Below, piece after piece: positions 10,740 to 18,484 of a DNA stretch of 64,000 nucleotides. The stretch is taken from the NCBI RefSeq assembly GCF_900099905.1, contig NZ_FNEE01000004.1, positions 186,001 to 250,000 on the forward strand. The letters run 5' to 3'. This stretch comes from Mesorhizobium muleiense (GTDB lineage Bacteria; Pseudomonadota; Alphaproteobacteria; Rhizobiales; Rhizobiaceae). The position numbers and the translations under genes were made by a program. The notes under the pieces are model-generated. The model did not search any database, had not been told where the DNA came from, and saw only the letters and a program-made list of their open reading frames with translations. The first letter of the stretch is position 1. Each line of letters starts with the position of its first letter.

Positions 10740-10970
10740 AACCTAACCAGGGAGCGCAGCAACCCCTCCTCCTTGGCCGCGGCTTCTAAGGCCTTCCTTA
10801 CGTCGTCGGGTGTGCCCTCGCCTCCAAGGCAGGCCATGCAGGCTTCTTGGTCCTCGCTTGGCCCACTTCATAAGTTCCGTGGCGGCACCCTCGACGTTGT
10901 TGCAGCCATAGGTGAGTCCAGGTCGGTCTGTCTCGATGTTGACCGGAGGGTGAAACCAATGGAGAGCTAT
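10740..10970 (-). pseudogene. DUF982 gene remnant, copy 1
   Basis: The minus strand reads HWFHPPVNIETDRPG and then YGCNNVEGAATELMKWAKRG in one frame. It continues in another frame with DQEACMACLGGEGTPDDVRKALEAAAKEEG, the usual C-terminal half of a DUF982 protein. Aligned to copy 2, the expected start codon is ATA (10968-10970), not ATG. Lost start plus frameshift make this a pseudogene. DUF982 proteins are small, of unknown function and numerous in rhizobia. Confidence 0.75.
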
Positions 10971-11611
10971 GAGGGTAATTTAGGGATGCTCATGTGTTTG
11001 GTAGAGGCGAGGGCCTAGGCACGGATGCTTGGGAGAGAGGGCCACGCGCTTGGCGACGTAGCGAACGATACGGCGGGCCTGAGAGGCGGCTGGAGCATGC
11101 GACGAGGGCGATGCGGAAGGCGCTGGCATAGGCGCTGAAGATGGCGCTCTGGGTCGGCTAGACCTTCGGGGTTCCGTGACGGTAAATGAGCAGCGGGGAC
11201 CGGGTGGGGGGCTTGGGGTTAGTCCCCGCTGCTTTGAGCTGCCTTCGCGGGGTGCAGTGGCAGCACAACTAAATAGTGACTGAGCGATGACAGGACCAAG
11301 TCAGCGGAGCCTTGGGCACCCTGTCAGTCTTACACCGGCTAGTGCCGGCCCCAAAGGCCACCCGGGCGGGTGTCTCAAGAGTGCGGCCGGGGACGGGCCT
11401 TCAAAGATTGCGACTTCCGTACCCCAGCCTACACTCCGGCCTGACGCGCGTGCCCACCCAACCCAGCGTCAAGCGACAGGTCATTAGTAGCCGATAAAGA
11501 TCGCCCCCAAATCGGCCGCTTGAGCTAGCTCGGATAGACAATTCGGGTGAGCGGGTTCAACGGGGTCAAAAGGAGGGTCGGAATATCCGGGCCAAATTTT
11601 CTTACGACCCA
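10971..11611. other. non-coding stretch with a G-rich hairpin
   Basis: I see no supportable gene. The only clear structure is a perfect 12-bp inverted repeat, AGCAGCGGGGAC (11189-11200) with its complement at 11222-11233. Its 21-base loop is G-rich, and four G-runs (11195-11198, 11202-11204, 11206-11211, 11215-11218) meet the usual G-quadruplex pattern. The rest looks like decayed sequence. Confidence 0.5.
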
Positions 11612-11890
11612 TCGGATAACAGGCTCATGCGAGCTAAAGTGAGAGCTTCATGGGCCATAGTACCCCCCTCCTCCTCGGCAGCAGCCTCCAAGTCCTTGCG
11701 TACTTCCTTAGGGTCAACCTCCTCACCCCCCAGGGCTTGAAGGCAGAGGGCCGACGCACGTTTCCACTTGGGCCCTCTTGGACCACTTCAGGAGCTGCTC
11801 GGATGCACCTCGGACATTATTACAGGCATAGCTGACACCGACCATTTCGGTCTTCACGAACACCGGAGGGGAGAACCAGTAGGTTGCCAT
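11612..11890 (-). pseudogene. DUF982 gene, copy 2, frameshifted
   Basis: The start at 11890 reads MATYWFSPPVFVKTEMVG and VSYACNNVRGASEQLLKWSKRA, then runs out of frame and stops early. From about 11768 the other frame continues KWKRASALCLQALGGEEVDP and KEVRKDLEAAAEEEG to the TAA at 11612-11614. One frameshift separates the two halves, at nearly the same place as in copy 1. It may be inactive or, less likely, use recoding. Confidence 0.75.
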
Positions 11891-11938
11891 GGAGGGTAAT
11901 TTAGAGCGGGAAGAGGAACGATGTAGGCCCGCGCGGGT

Positions 11939-12229
11939 TTAGAATTGCGGCGGCCAGTTCTCCGTGGAAGCACAGCCGTTGTGGGCCCGTCGCTTGTTCC
12001 TCAACGGCGGCGGGCTTCCCTTAGCAGGACCCGTCAGGGCAGCTATGGAGTTTCGTTCCCGACCGGCCTTGCCGATCGCCTCAAGCAATGATGCCAGCGT
12101 TGGCGTCAATTCCTGTTCGACCTCCAGCCCAAGCAGCTTGTGTACGTGATGGCGATTGTCTTCAGCGCTGATGAACTGCCGAATGGCCTCGGCAAGTGGG
12201 GGGTAGCCCAGCCTTTCACGCTTTGCCAT
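11939..12229 (-). CDS. hypothetical protein
   Basis: A 96-residue open frame beginning MAKRERLGYPPLAEAIRQF, with AGGGA about ten bases before the ATG. The first 60 residues look protein-like (charged amphipathic helices, EDNRHHVHKLLGLEVEQELTP), while the last 30 are low complexity and basic. No family recognised. It could be real or a fragment. Confidence 0.4.
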   Translation of the reverse strand: MAKRERLGYPPLAEAIRQFISAEDNRHHVHKLLGLEVEQELTPTLASLLEAIGKAGRERNSIAALTGPAKGSPPPLRNKRRAHNGCASTENWPPQF

Positions 12230-12358
12230 GTCTGCATGTCCCTACCCCGCCCTGCCGCAACTCGCAGGTCACGGAATGGTTGCATTAGGGGTCAGGAATG
12301 ATTGGTAGAAATTTCTGAGCGCGAAGGACTGGCTGATCCGTATTCGGCTAGTCTGAGA

Positions 12359-12390
12359 CTGAAAACCCCGGCAACCACCGGGGTTTTCAG
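12359..12390 (-). terminator. strong intrinsic terminator (works on both strands)
   Basis: A perfect 13-bp inverted repeat: CTGAAAACCCCGG (12359-12371) and its complement (12378-12390) with a 6-nt loop. The stem carries A/T runs at its base, so it reads as a terminator both ways. It is 12 bases beyond the stop of the Arg-rich gene. Confidence 0.85.
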
Positions 12391-12401
12391 CACACTAACT
12401 G

Positions 12402-12722
12402 CTAGTAATACCAGGCCCAAACCCAAACAGGCCTGCGAAAGCACCGTCTGCGCAGACGGCCATACCGCCAGGCACGACGACAGACCCTTCTCCAATGCCG
12501 CCGCCGGCGCCGCCGCCTGCGGTGCCAGCGCCGATGGCGGACCGGCTCCGCCTGAGTATCCTCATCTTCGAACGGCTCTGTCTCCAGCGCGTCGAGTTCA
12601 TCGAGGATGCCACTTCTGGCGCTCGGTACGCCGGCCACCGCGTTGATTGGCCGAACTGCGCTCGCAAGGGCTGCTGCCCCAGCAACGCCAAACACTCCTG
12701 TCAAAAATAATCGCCGATCCAT
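12402..12722 (-). CDS. secreted Arg/Trp-rich small protein
   Basis: A 106-residue protein. The start at 12722 (MDRRLFLTGVFGVAGAAALASAVRPINAVAG) has GGAGG just upstream and gives a Tat-like or Sec signal peptide with an RR pair before a hydrophobic core. After an acidic linker (DELDALETEPFEDEDTQ), about 45 residues are almost all Arg, Trp, His and Tyr, ending WVWAWYY. This matches a type of small exported protein seen in Mesorhizobium whose role is unknown. Binding of an anionic surface polymer would suit the composition but is a guess. Confidence 0.7.
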   Translation of the reverse strand: MDRRLFLTGVFGVAGAAALASAVRPINAVAGVPSARSGILDELDALETEPFEDEDTQAEPVRHRRWHRRRRRRRRHWRRVCRRAWRYGRLRRRCFRRPVWVWAWYY

Positions 12723-12882
12723 GGAAACCTCCAATTTCAAAGCCAGCGAGACAAGGTCGCAATTGGGAAATAGCGCGGTGGATACAAAAGCAAAGTCAGA
12801 TGCGTTTAGAGAGGCTTAACGGTCGGTTCCGCGAAATATGTTACGGTCTCCGAAGCGATGACTTCGTCAATTCTCGCCATGC

Positions 12883-12894
12883 CGCATTGCACAA
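12883..12894 (+). promoter_or_regulatory. GCATTGCACAA site before nasT
   Basis: CGCATTGCACAA ends 25 bases before the nasT start. GCATTGCACAA also occurs upstream of nrtA (14782-14792) and narK (18269-18279), so it probably binds a shared nitrogen regulator. Confidence 0.4.
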
Positions 12895-12919
12895 TCGCGC
12901 GCCGTGCGCAAAATGCGGC

Positions 12920-13519
12920 ATGATCCGGAAATCCCTCACCGTCCTGGTGATCGACGAAAACCACATCCGCGCCTCCATCATCGAGGCGGGATTGCGGGAG
13001 GCCGGGCATGAGCAGGTCACGGTCGTTCACGATGTTGCGGGAATAGCGCGGCGCATTGCCGAGATCGAACCGGACGTAATCGTCATCGATCTCGAAAATC
13101 CCAACCGCGATATGCTTGAAAACATGTTCCAGCTTTCGCGCGTGGTGAAGCGGCCGATCGCCATGTTCGTGGACCGGTCGGATCAGGCATCAATCGAAGC
13201 TGCGGTGGAAGCGGGGGTCTCCGCCTATGTCGTCGACGGGCTGCGCCAGGAGCGCGTCAAGCCGATCCTCGACATGGCGATCAGCCGCTTCAACGCGTTC
13301 TCGCGGATGGCGCGCGAACTTGAGGAAGCCCGCAGTGAATTGGAGGACCGCAAGGTCATCGACCGCGCCAAGGGCATCCTGATGCGATCACGCGGCCTGT
13401 CGGAGGACGCGGCCTATACGCTTCTGCGCAAGACCGCCATGAACCAGAACCGCAAGATCAGCGAAATCGCGCAGAGCCTGGTGACGGCGGCAGGCCTTCT
13501 GGATCCCGGAGAGAGTTGA
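12920..13519 (+). CDS. nasT: nitrate-responsive antiterminator NasT (ANTAR)
   Basis: NasT binds two-hairpin leaders of nitrate assimilation messages and prevents early termination; NasS holds it inactive without nitrate. The 199-residue product has an N-terminal receiver-like domain (SLTVLVIDENHIRASIIEAGL, then PDVIVIDLENP with the acceptor-position Asp). The C-terminal ANTAR domain is EDRKVIDRAKGILMRSRGLSE then DAAYTLLRKTAMNQ. The ATG at 12920 opens the conserved part; the open frame further upstream (to 12647) is not protein-like. It ends two bases before nasS. Its likely targets are the leaders at 14962 and 18450. Confidence 0.93.
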   Translation: MIRKSLTVLVIDENHIRASIIEAGLREAGHEQVTVVHDVAGIARRIAEIEPDVIVIDLENPNRDMLENMFQLSRVVKRPIAMFVDRSDQASIEAAVEAGVSAYVVDGLRQERVKPILDMAISRFNAFSRMARELEEARSELEDRKVIDRAKGILMRSRGLSEDAAYTLLRKTAMNQNRKISEIAQSLVTAAGLLDPGES

Positions 13520-13521
13520 GC

Positions 13522-14760
13522 ATGGCGGCCGAACACCAGATCAACGCAGGTTTCATACCGCTCTTCGACAGCGCCGTCCTTGTCGCAGCGAGGGAGATCG
13601 GCTTTGCCGCACGCGAAGGCGTCGACCTGACGCTCAGCCGCGAAACCTCTTGGGCCAACATCCGCGACCGCATCGCGATCGGGCATTTCGATTTGGCGCA
13701 TATGCTGGGGCCGATGCCGATCGCCTGCAATCTGGGGCTCACCCCGCTCGCCTCCGACACGATCGTGCCGTTCTCGCTGGGACTGGGCGGTAACTGCGTA
13801 ACGGTTTCGAACACGCTCTGGGCGGGTATGGCCGCGCACGGCGCCTTGCCCGATCTCAATCCGGCGCGGGCCGGCAAGGCCTTGGGAGCGCTGATCCGTG
13901 AACGGGCAAATGCCGGTCGCGACCCCCTGCGCTTTGCGGTCGTGCATCCGCACTCCGGACACAATTACGAACTGCGCTACTGGCTCGCCGCCTGCGGCAT
14001 CGATCCGTCGCGCGAAATAGAAATCGTCATCGTGCCGCCGCCCTTCATGGCCGACGCACTCGCCGCCGGCAGGATCGACGGCTACTGCGCCGGCGAACCG
14101 TGGAACAGCGCCTCGGTCGTCGCCGGCACCGGCCATATCGCCACGGTCAAGGCCACCATCTGGAAGACCAGCCCCGAGAAAGTCGTCGGCGTGCGCAAGG
14201 CCTGGGCCGAAAAACACCCGGAAGCGCTTTCGGCGCTGCTGCGCGCGCTCCATCACGCCGCGCGCTGGTGCCAAGATCCGGCAAACCGCGGCGAACTGGC
14301 CGCCCTGATGGCGCAGCCTTCCTTCCTCGGCCTTTCGCCGGCGCTACAGATGCCGATCCTGACCGGACATCTTGCGCTGGGCGGCGGCGCGGAACTGACC
14401 GTCGAGGACTTCTTTCTGGCTTTCGGCAAGGCGGCAAATTTTCCGTGGAAAAGCCACGCGCTGTGGTTCTACACGCAGATGGTCCGTTGGGGGCAGGTCA
14501 AGCACAGCGCTGCCCACATGGCGCTCGGGCGGGACACCTACCGGCCCGACCTCTATCGCGCAGCGCTGAAGCCGCTCGGCGTCGCACTTCCCGGCGCCAA
14601 TTCTAAGGTGGAGGGCGCGCTGGCGTCTGCCACACCTGTCGGCTCCGCCGGCGCCAGTCTGGTGCTCGGCCCCGATGGTTTCTTCGATGGCCAGATATTC
14701 GATCCCGACGAGGTCGACGCCTACATTGCCGGGCAGAAATTGGCGCGCGCCGAAGCCTGA
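13522..14760 (+). CDS. nasS: nitrate sensor NasS
   Basis: A 412-residue cytoplasmic relative of the NrtA/CmpA nitrate-binding proteins. It lacks the signal peptide that nrtA has, starting directly at MAAEHQINAGFIPLFDSAVLVAAR. Family phrases are FDLAHMLGPMPIA, HPHSGHNYELRYWLAACGIDP, GYCAGEPWN and FPWKSHALWFYTQMVRWGQ. Nitrate binding is known in the family to release NasT. GGAGAG precedes the ATG and nasT ends two bases earlier, so the pair is cotranscribed. The order nasT-nasS is reversed from the nasST order used for several species. Confidence 0.92.
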   Translation: MAAEHQINAGFIPLFDSAVLVAAREIGFAAREGVDLTLSRETSWANIRDRIAIGHFDLAHMLGPMPIACNLGLTPLASDTIVPFSLGLGGNCVTVSNTLWAGMAAHGALPDLNPARAGKALGALIRERANAGRDPLRFAVVHPHSGHNYELRYWLAACGIDPSREIEIVIVPPPFMADALAAGRIDGYCAGEPWNSASVVAGTGHIATVKATIWKTSPEKVVGVRKAWAEKHPEALSALLRALHHAARWCQDPANRGELAALMAQPSFLGLSPALQMPILTGHLALGGGAELTVEDFFLAFGKAANFPWKSHALWFYTQMVRWGQVKHSAAHMALGRDTYRPDLYRAALKPLGVALPGANSKVEGALASATPVGSAGASLVLGPDGFFDGQIFDPDEVDAYIAGQKLARAEA

Positions 14761-14777
14761 TCATTTTCGCGCCATTC

Positions 14778-14812
14778 TTGTGCATTGCACAAAAATTATG
14801 CGTGCAACTGCG
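14778..14812 (+). promoter_or_regulatory. activator-binding palindromes upstream of nrtA
   Basis: TTGTGCATTGCACAA (14778-14792) is a perfect palindrome around one base. It is followed by a matching half-site GTGCAA, giving TTGCAC-N11-GTGCAA overall. It lies about 100-130 bases before the sigma-54 promoter, the usual place for an NtrC enhancer. The first palindrome also matches the PhaR-type consensus discussed in the findings. Confidence 0.5.
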
Positions 14813-14910
14813 CTAATGAACAATCTTTGGCTTGCTCGTCCAACGGGCCAGCGCGCCGATGATTGTGGCATGCCGTTGATCTCATTGATGTTTGTCATCC
14901 ATTCCGAAAC

Positions 14911-14926
14911 TGGCACGGTTCCTGCA
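14911..14926 (+). promoter_or_regulatory. sigma-54 promoter of nrtABC
   Basis: TGGCACGGTTCCTGCA fits TGGCACG-N4-TTGCW with one mismatch and the required GG-GC spacing. It lies 36 bases before the first leader hairpin and 195 before nrtA. Confidence 0.8.
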
Positions 14927-14961
14927 TTGCAATAAGCAGACTCTTTTCGGGTCACGGAACA

Positions 14962-14996
14962 GGCGTCCAATGGCGGGCGCTACAGGCAAAGCTGCC
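14962..14996 (+). promoter_or_regulatory. ANTAR-type two-hairpin leader of nrtABC (NasT target)
   Basis: Hairpin P1 is a 6-bp stem GCGTCC/GGGCGC (14963-14968 with 14975-14980) closing the hexaloop AATGGC. P2 is a short stem GGC/GCC (14985-14987 with 14994-14996) closing AAAGCT. Both hexaloops have A at position 1 and G at position 4, the hallmark of ANTAR targets. P2 shares GCTGCC with the 5' arm of the following terminator, so NasT holding P2 would block terminator formation. Confidence 0.85.
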
Positions 14997-15058
14997 GCTC
15001 AGGTCAACACGCGATCCCGGATGGACGGACGCGCGCGGCCTGGCCGGCGGCTTTTTTT
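14991..15058 (+). terminator. conditional terminator in the nrtA leader
   Basis: GCTGCCGCTCAGGTC (14991-15005) pairs with GGCCTGGCCGGCGGC (15037-15051), including G-U pairs and one mismatch. Seven T residues follow (15052-15058). The loop carries a nested CGCG-type hairpin. Its 5' arm overlaps P2 of the ANTAR leader, as expected for NasT-controlled attenuation. Confidence 0.85.
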
Positions 15059-15120
15059 GTTTTGACCGAGCACGGCAATCGACGGCGCTGATCCCAAGCA
15101 GTGCCCAACGGGAGACGACG

Positions 15121-16437
15121 ATGACGAAACGCATCAAGACTGAAGCCCCTCTCGAGGGCATGACCCGCCGCAATTTTCTGACGGCAAGTGCTGCCACGGC
15201 GGCAACCCTGGCAGCGGCACGCGCGCTGCTGCCGTCTGGCGCCTATGCGGCGCCCGCGGCACCGGAAGTCACCGGCGCCAAGCTCGGCTTCATCGCGCTG
15301 ACCGATGCGGCGCCGCTGATGATCGCCAAGGAGAAGGGCCTGTTCGAGAAATTCGGCATGCCCGATGTCGAGGTGCTCAAGCAGGCCTCCTGGGGCGCGA
15401 CGCGCGACAATCTGATGCTCGGCGGCGAAGCCAACGGCATCGACGGCGCCCATATCCTGACGCCGATGCCTTACCTGATGCATACCGGCAAGGTGACGCA
15501 GAACAACCAGCCGATGCCGATGGCGATCGTCGCGCGGCTGAATTACGACTGCCAGGCGATTTCCGTCGCGCAGGAATATGCCGGCACCGGCGTCGGCCTC
15601 GACGCCTCCAAGCTGAAGGACGCCTTCGCGGCCAAGAAGGCCGAAGGCAAGGAGGTGAAGGCCGCCATGACCTTCCCGGGCGGCACTCATGATCTCTGGT
15701 TGCGCTATTGGCTGGCCGCTGGCGGCATCGATCCCAACAAGGATGTCTCGACCATCGTCGTGCCGCCACCGCAGATGGTCGCCAACATGAAGGTCGGCAA
15801 CATGGACGTGTTCTGCGTCGGCGAGCCATGGAACGAGCAACTCGTCCATCAGGGCGTCGGCTTTACCGCCGCCACCACGGGCGAGTTGTGGAAAGGCCAT
15901 CCGGAAAAGGCGCTCGGCCTGCGCGCCGCCTTCATCGACAAGAACCCGAACGCCACCAAGGCGATCCTGATGGCCGTCATGGAAGCCCAGCAATGGTGCG
16001 AAGCCATGGAAAACAAGGACGAGATGGCGGCCATCATCGGCAAGCGGCAATGGATGAACGTGCCGACAGCCGACATCATCGGCCGCCTCAAGGGCGACAT
16101 CAATTACGGCAATGACCGCGTCGCCACCGGCACCGACCTCTACATGAAGTTCTGGAAGGGCGGTGTGTCCTATCCGTTCAAGAGCCACGACAGCTGGTTC
16201 CTCGCCGAAAACATCCGCTGGGGCAAATTCGCGGCGACCACCGACATCAAGGCGCTGGTCGATCAAGTCAACCGCGAAGATCTGTGGCGCGAGGCGGCCA
16301 AGGATCTTGGCGTTGCTGCGGCCGATATCCCGGCGTCTCCATCGCGCGGCGTCGAGACCTTCTTTGACGGCAAGATTTTCGATCCGGCCAACCCGTCCGC
16401 CTATCTCGACAGCCTCAAGATCAAGGCATCGGCCTGA
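15121..16437 (+). CDS. nrtA: nitrate ABC transporter, periplasmic binding protein
   Basis: Captures nitrate in the periplasm for NrtBC. The 438-residue product starts at ATG 15121 after GGGAG and has a Tat signal (TRRNFLTASAATAATLAAARALLPSGAYA). The mature part follows the NrtA family: KLGFIALTDAAPLMIAKEKGLFEKFGM, GTHDLWLRYWLAAGGIDPNKD, VFCVGEPWNEQLV and YPFKSHDSWFLAENIRWGKF. It heads nrtABC behind the NasT-type leader. A broken copy of its first 5' segment recurs at 18601. Confidence 0.95.
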   Translation: MTKRIKTEAPLEGMTRRNFLTASAATAATLAAARALLPSGAYAAPAAPEVTGAKLGFIALTDAAPLMIAKEKGLFEKFGMPDVEVLKQASWGATRDNLMLGGEANGIDGAHILTPMPYLMHTGKVTQNNQPMPMAIVARLNYDCQAISVAQEYAGTGVGLDASKLKDAFAAKKAEGKEVKAAMTFPGGTHDLWLRYWLAAGGIDPNKDVSTIVVPPPQMVANMKVGNMDVFCVGEPWNEQLVHQGVGFTAATTGELWKGHPEKALGLRAAFIDKNPNATKAILMAVMEAQQWCEAMENKDEMAAIIGKRQWMNVPTADIIGRLKGDINYGNDRVATGTDLYMKFWKGGVSYPFKSHDSWFLAENIRWGKFAATTDIKALVDQVNREDLWREAAKDLGVAAADIPASPSRGVETFFDGKIFDPANPSAYLDSLKIKASA

Positions 16438-16496
16438 CGTGGACGGCAAGCGCCGCCGCTGCGCCGCTTGCCAGTGCTCAAGGAGCTTTTTGCGAA

Positions 16497-17393
16497 ATGT
16501 CTATTCAAGCCATCGAGGACACCAAGGTGAAGGCGTTCCCCGCGCCTGCCAAGCCTGCAGAGGTCATAGCTTTCACCGCCAAGGTGAGGCGCCGCTTCGA
16601 TCCCACCGCGATCGCCGGCAAGCTGGCGAGCACGCTGGTGCCGCCGGCCGTAGTCATCATCGTCATGCTCGTCGTCTGGCAGGTCGCCTGCTCGTCGCCC
16701 AATGCCAGCTTGCCGCCACCTAGCCAGGTATGGAACGAGGCCTACGATCTGATCGCCCATCCGTTCTTCGACTATGGTCCGCAGGATATCGGACTGGCCT
16801 GGCGGGTGCTGATCTCGCTGCAGCGGGTCGCCATCGGCTTCGGCCTGGCTGCCATCGTCGGCGTCGCGCTCGGTGCGCTGGTCGGCCAGTCGATCTGGGC
16901 GATGCGCGGCCTCGATCCTGTGTTCCAGATTCTGCGCACCGTGCCGCCGCTCGCCTGGCTGCCGCTGTCGCTGGCTGCCTTCCGCGATTCCAGCCCGTCG
17001 GCGATCTTCGTCATCTTCATCACCTCGATCTGGCCGGTGATCATCAACACTGCCGTCGGCGTCCGCAACATTCCAGAGGATTATCGAAACGTCTCCCGCA
17101 TCCTCAGGCTCAACCAGCTCGAATTCTTCGTAAAGATCATGGTGCCGGCCGCGGCACCTTACATCTTCACCGGCCTGCGCATCGGCATCGGCCTGTCCTG
17201 GCTCGCCATCGTCGCCGCCGAAATGCTGACAGGCGGCGTCGGCATCGGCTTCTTCATCTGGGACGCCTGGAACTCGTCGCGGCTGCCCGACATCATCGTC
17301 GCGCTCGCCTATATCGGCGTCACCGGCTTCTGCCTCGACCGCTTGGTCGCGGCGGCCGGCGCCTTCGTCACCCGCGGCACAACGGCAAAGTGA
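16497..17393 (+). CDS. nrtB: nitrate ABC transporter, permease
   Basis: Inner-membrane permease of the nitrate importer, 298 residues. A cytoplasmic N-terminal segment of about 40 residues precedes membrane helices beginning STLVPPAVVIIVMLVVWQVA. The cytoplasmic EAA-type loop appears as RNIPEDYRNVSRILRLNQLEFFVKIMVPAAAPYIFTGLR. AAGGAG lies 11 bases before ATG 16497. It is 59 bases after nrtA and 11 before the ATPase gene. Confidence 0.95.
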   Translation: MSIQAIEDTKVKAFPAPAKPAEVIAFTAKVRRRFDPTAIAGKLASTLVPPAVVIIVMLVVWQVACSSPNASLPPPSQVWNEAYDLIAHPFFDYGPQDIGLAWRVLISLQRVAIGFGLAAIVGVALGALVGQSIWAMRGLDPVFQILRTVPPLAWLPLSLAAFRDSSPSAIFVIFITSIWPVIINTAVGVRNIPEDYRNVSRILRLNQLEFFVKIMVPAAAPYIFTGLRIGIGLSWLAIVAAEMLTGGVGIGFFIWDAWNSSRLPDIIVALAYIGVTGFCLDRLVAAAGAFVTRGTTAK

Positions 17394-17404
17394 GGAGAGG
17401 GGCG

Positions 17405-18202
17405 ATGACGGCCTACCTGAAACTCGACCATATCGACAAATCCTTTGCCCGCGGCGGCCAGGTCAGCGAGGTGCTGAAAGACATCCGGCTGACCATCGAC
17501 AAAGGCGAATTCGTCTCCATCATCGGCCATTCCGGCTGCGGCAAGTCGACCTTGCTCAACCTGATCGCCGGGCTGACCAGAGTCTCCGCCGGCGCGGTCC
17601 TGCTCGAGGACAAGGAGGTCGACAGCCCTGGACCCGAGCGCGCCGTGGTGTTCCAGAACCACAGCCTTTTGCCGTGGCTCACCGTCTACGAGAACATCAA
17701 TCTGGCGGTGTCGAAGGTGTTCGGTTCGACCAGGACCAAGGCCGAGCGGCATGACTGGATCATGCGCAATCTCGACCTCGTGCAGATGGCGCATGCCAGG
17801 GACAAGCGGCCCGCCGAGATATCGGGCGGCATGAAGCAGCGCGTCGGCATCGCCCGCGCGCTGGCCATGGAGCCGAAGATCCTGCTGCTCGACGAGCCCT
17901 TCGGTGCGCTGGACGCTCTGACGCGCGCCCATCTGCAGGATGCGGTGATGGATATCCATTCGAGGCTTGGCTCGACGACGATCATGATCACGCACGATGT
18001 CGACGAGGCGGTGCTGTTGTCCGATCGCATCGTCATGATGACCAACGGTCCAGCGGCGACCATCGGCGAGGTGCTTGCGGTGCCGCTGGCCCGGCCGCGC
18101 CGGCGCATCGAGCTTTCCTCCGACCGGACCTTCCTGCGCTGCCGCGAGGCGGTGCTGAAGTTCCTCTATGAACGCCACCGCTTCGTGGAAGCCGCGGAGT
18201 GA
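17405..18202 (+). CDS. nrtC: nitrate ABC transporter, ATP-binding protein
   Basis: Powers NrtB. The 265-residue protein has Walker A GHSGCGKST (41-49), a Q-loop (VVFQNHSLLPWLT), the ABC signature ISGGMKQRVGIARAL, Walker B LLLDEPFGALD and the switch His in ITHDVDEA. It has a single ATPase domain and lacks the fused solute-binding domain of cyanobacterial NrtC, so it is nearer NrtD in layout. AGGAGAGG precedes ATG 17405. Confidence 0.94.
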   Translation: MTAYLKLDHIDKSFARGGQVSEVLKDIRLTIDKGEFVSIIGHSGCGKSTLLNLIAGLTRVSAGAVLLEDKEVDSPGPERAVVFQNHSLLPWLTVYENINLAVSKVFGSTRTKAERHDWIMRNLDLVQMAHARDKRPAEISGGMKQRVGIARALAMEPKILLLDEPFGALDALTRAHLQDAVMDIHSRLGSTTIMITHDVDEAVLLSDRIVMMTNGPAATIGEVLAVPLARPRRRIELSSDRTFLRCREAVLKFLYERHRFVEAAE

Positions 18203-18267
18203 GGCCATGACCGGAAATCGCGTCATCATCCACAATTGGCAATCTGCATCGGCAATGGGCAATCTAC

Positions 18268-18297
18268 CGCATTGCACAAATATTATGCTGCTGTGCA
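18268..18297 (+). promoter_or_regulatory. activator-binding site upstream of narK unit
   Basis: CGCATTGCACAA (18268-18279), then ATTATGC and a second half-site GTGCAA (18292-18297). This mirrors the nrtA arrangement and lies 100-130 bases before the sigma-54 promoter, consistent with an NtrC-like enhancer. Confidence 0.45.
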
Positions 18298-18398
18298 AGG
18301 CATTCTGACTAATCTTTGATCCGCTGCCGGGCTTGGTCAAAAATCGCGCGGTTGCGGTTCACATTGATTTCATTCGATAATCTGGAGCGCTGTCGAGT

Positions 18399-18414
18399 TG
18401 GCACGCTTCCTGCT
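18399..18414 (+). promoter_or_regulatory. sigma-54 promoter of narK-nirBD-nasA
   Basis: TGGCACGCTTCCTGCT fits TGGCACG-N4-TTGCW with one mismatch, in the same position relative to the leader as at nrtA. Confidence 0.8.
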
Positions 18415-18449
18415 TTTCAGATTGTGGGTCCGAAAGGGCCAAGTGACAC

Positions 18450-18484
18450 GGCGTCCAATGGCGGGCGCCACAGGCAAAGCTGCC
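18450..18484 (+). promoter_or_regulatory. second ANTAR-type leader (NasT target), duplicate of the nrtA leader
   Basis: P1 is GCGTCC/GGGCGC with loop AATGGC (18451-18468). P2 is GGC/GCC with loop AAAGCT (18473-18484). Both hairpins are identical to those before nrtA. The surrounding ~100 bases are nearly identical too, while the sequence further upstream has diverged. This shows a duplicated leader kept under selection for the hairpins. Confidence 0.85.

Noticed and set aside
15004..15058. Third hairpin (CGCG-TCC/GGA-CGCG) as the ANTAR P2 element
   Set aside because: Its loop does not give A1/G4 in six bases, while GGC-AAAGCT-GCC does and also overlaps the terminator arm; it is more likely the apical part of the terminator.
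14863..15120. N-terminal extension of nrtA
   Set aside because: It would translate the sigma-54 promoter, leader hairpins and terminator; the Tat signal begins at 15121.
15004..16449. 481-residue minus-strand open frame
   Set aside because: Antisense shadow of nrtA in a high-GC genome.
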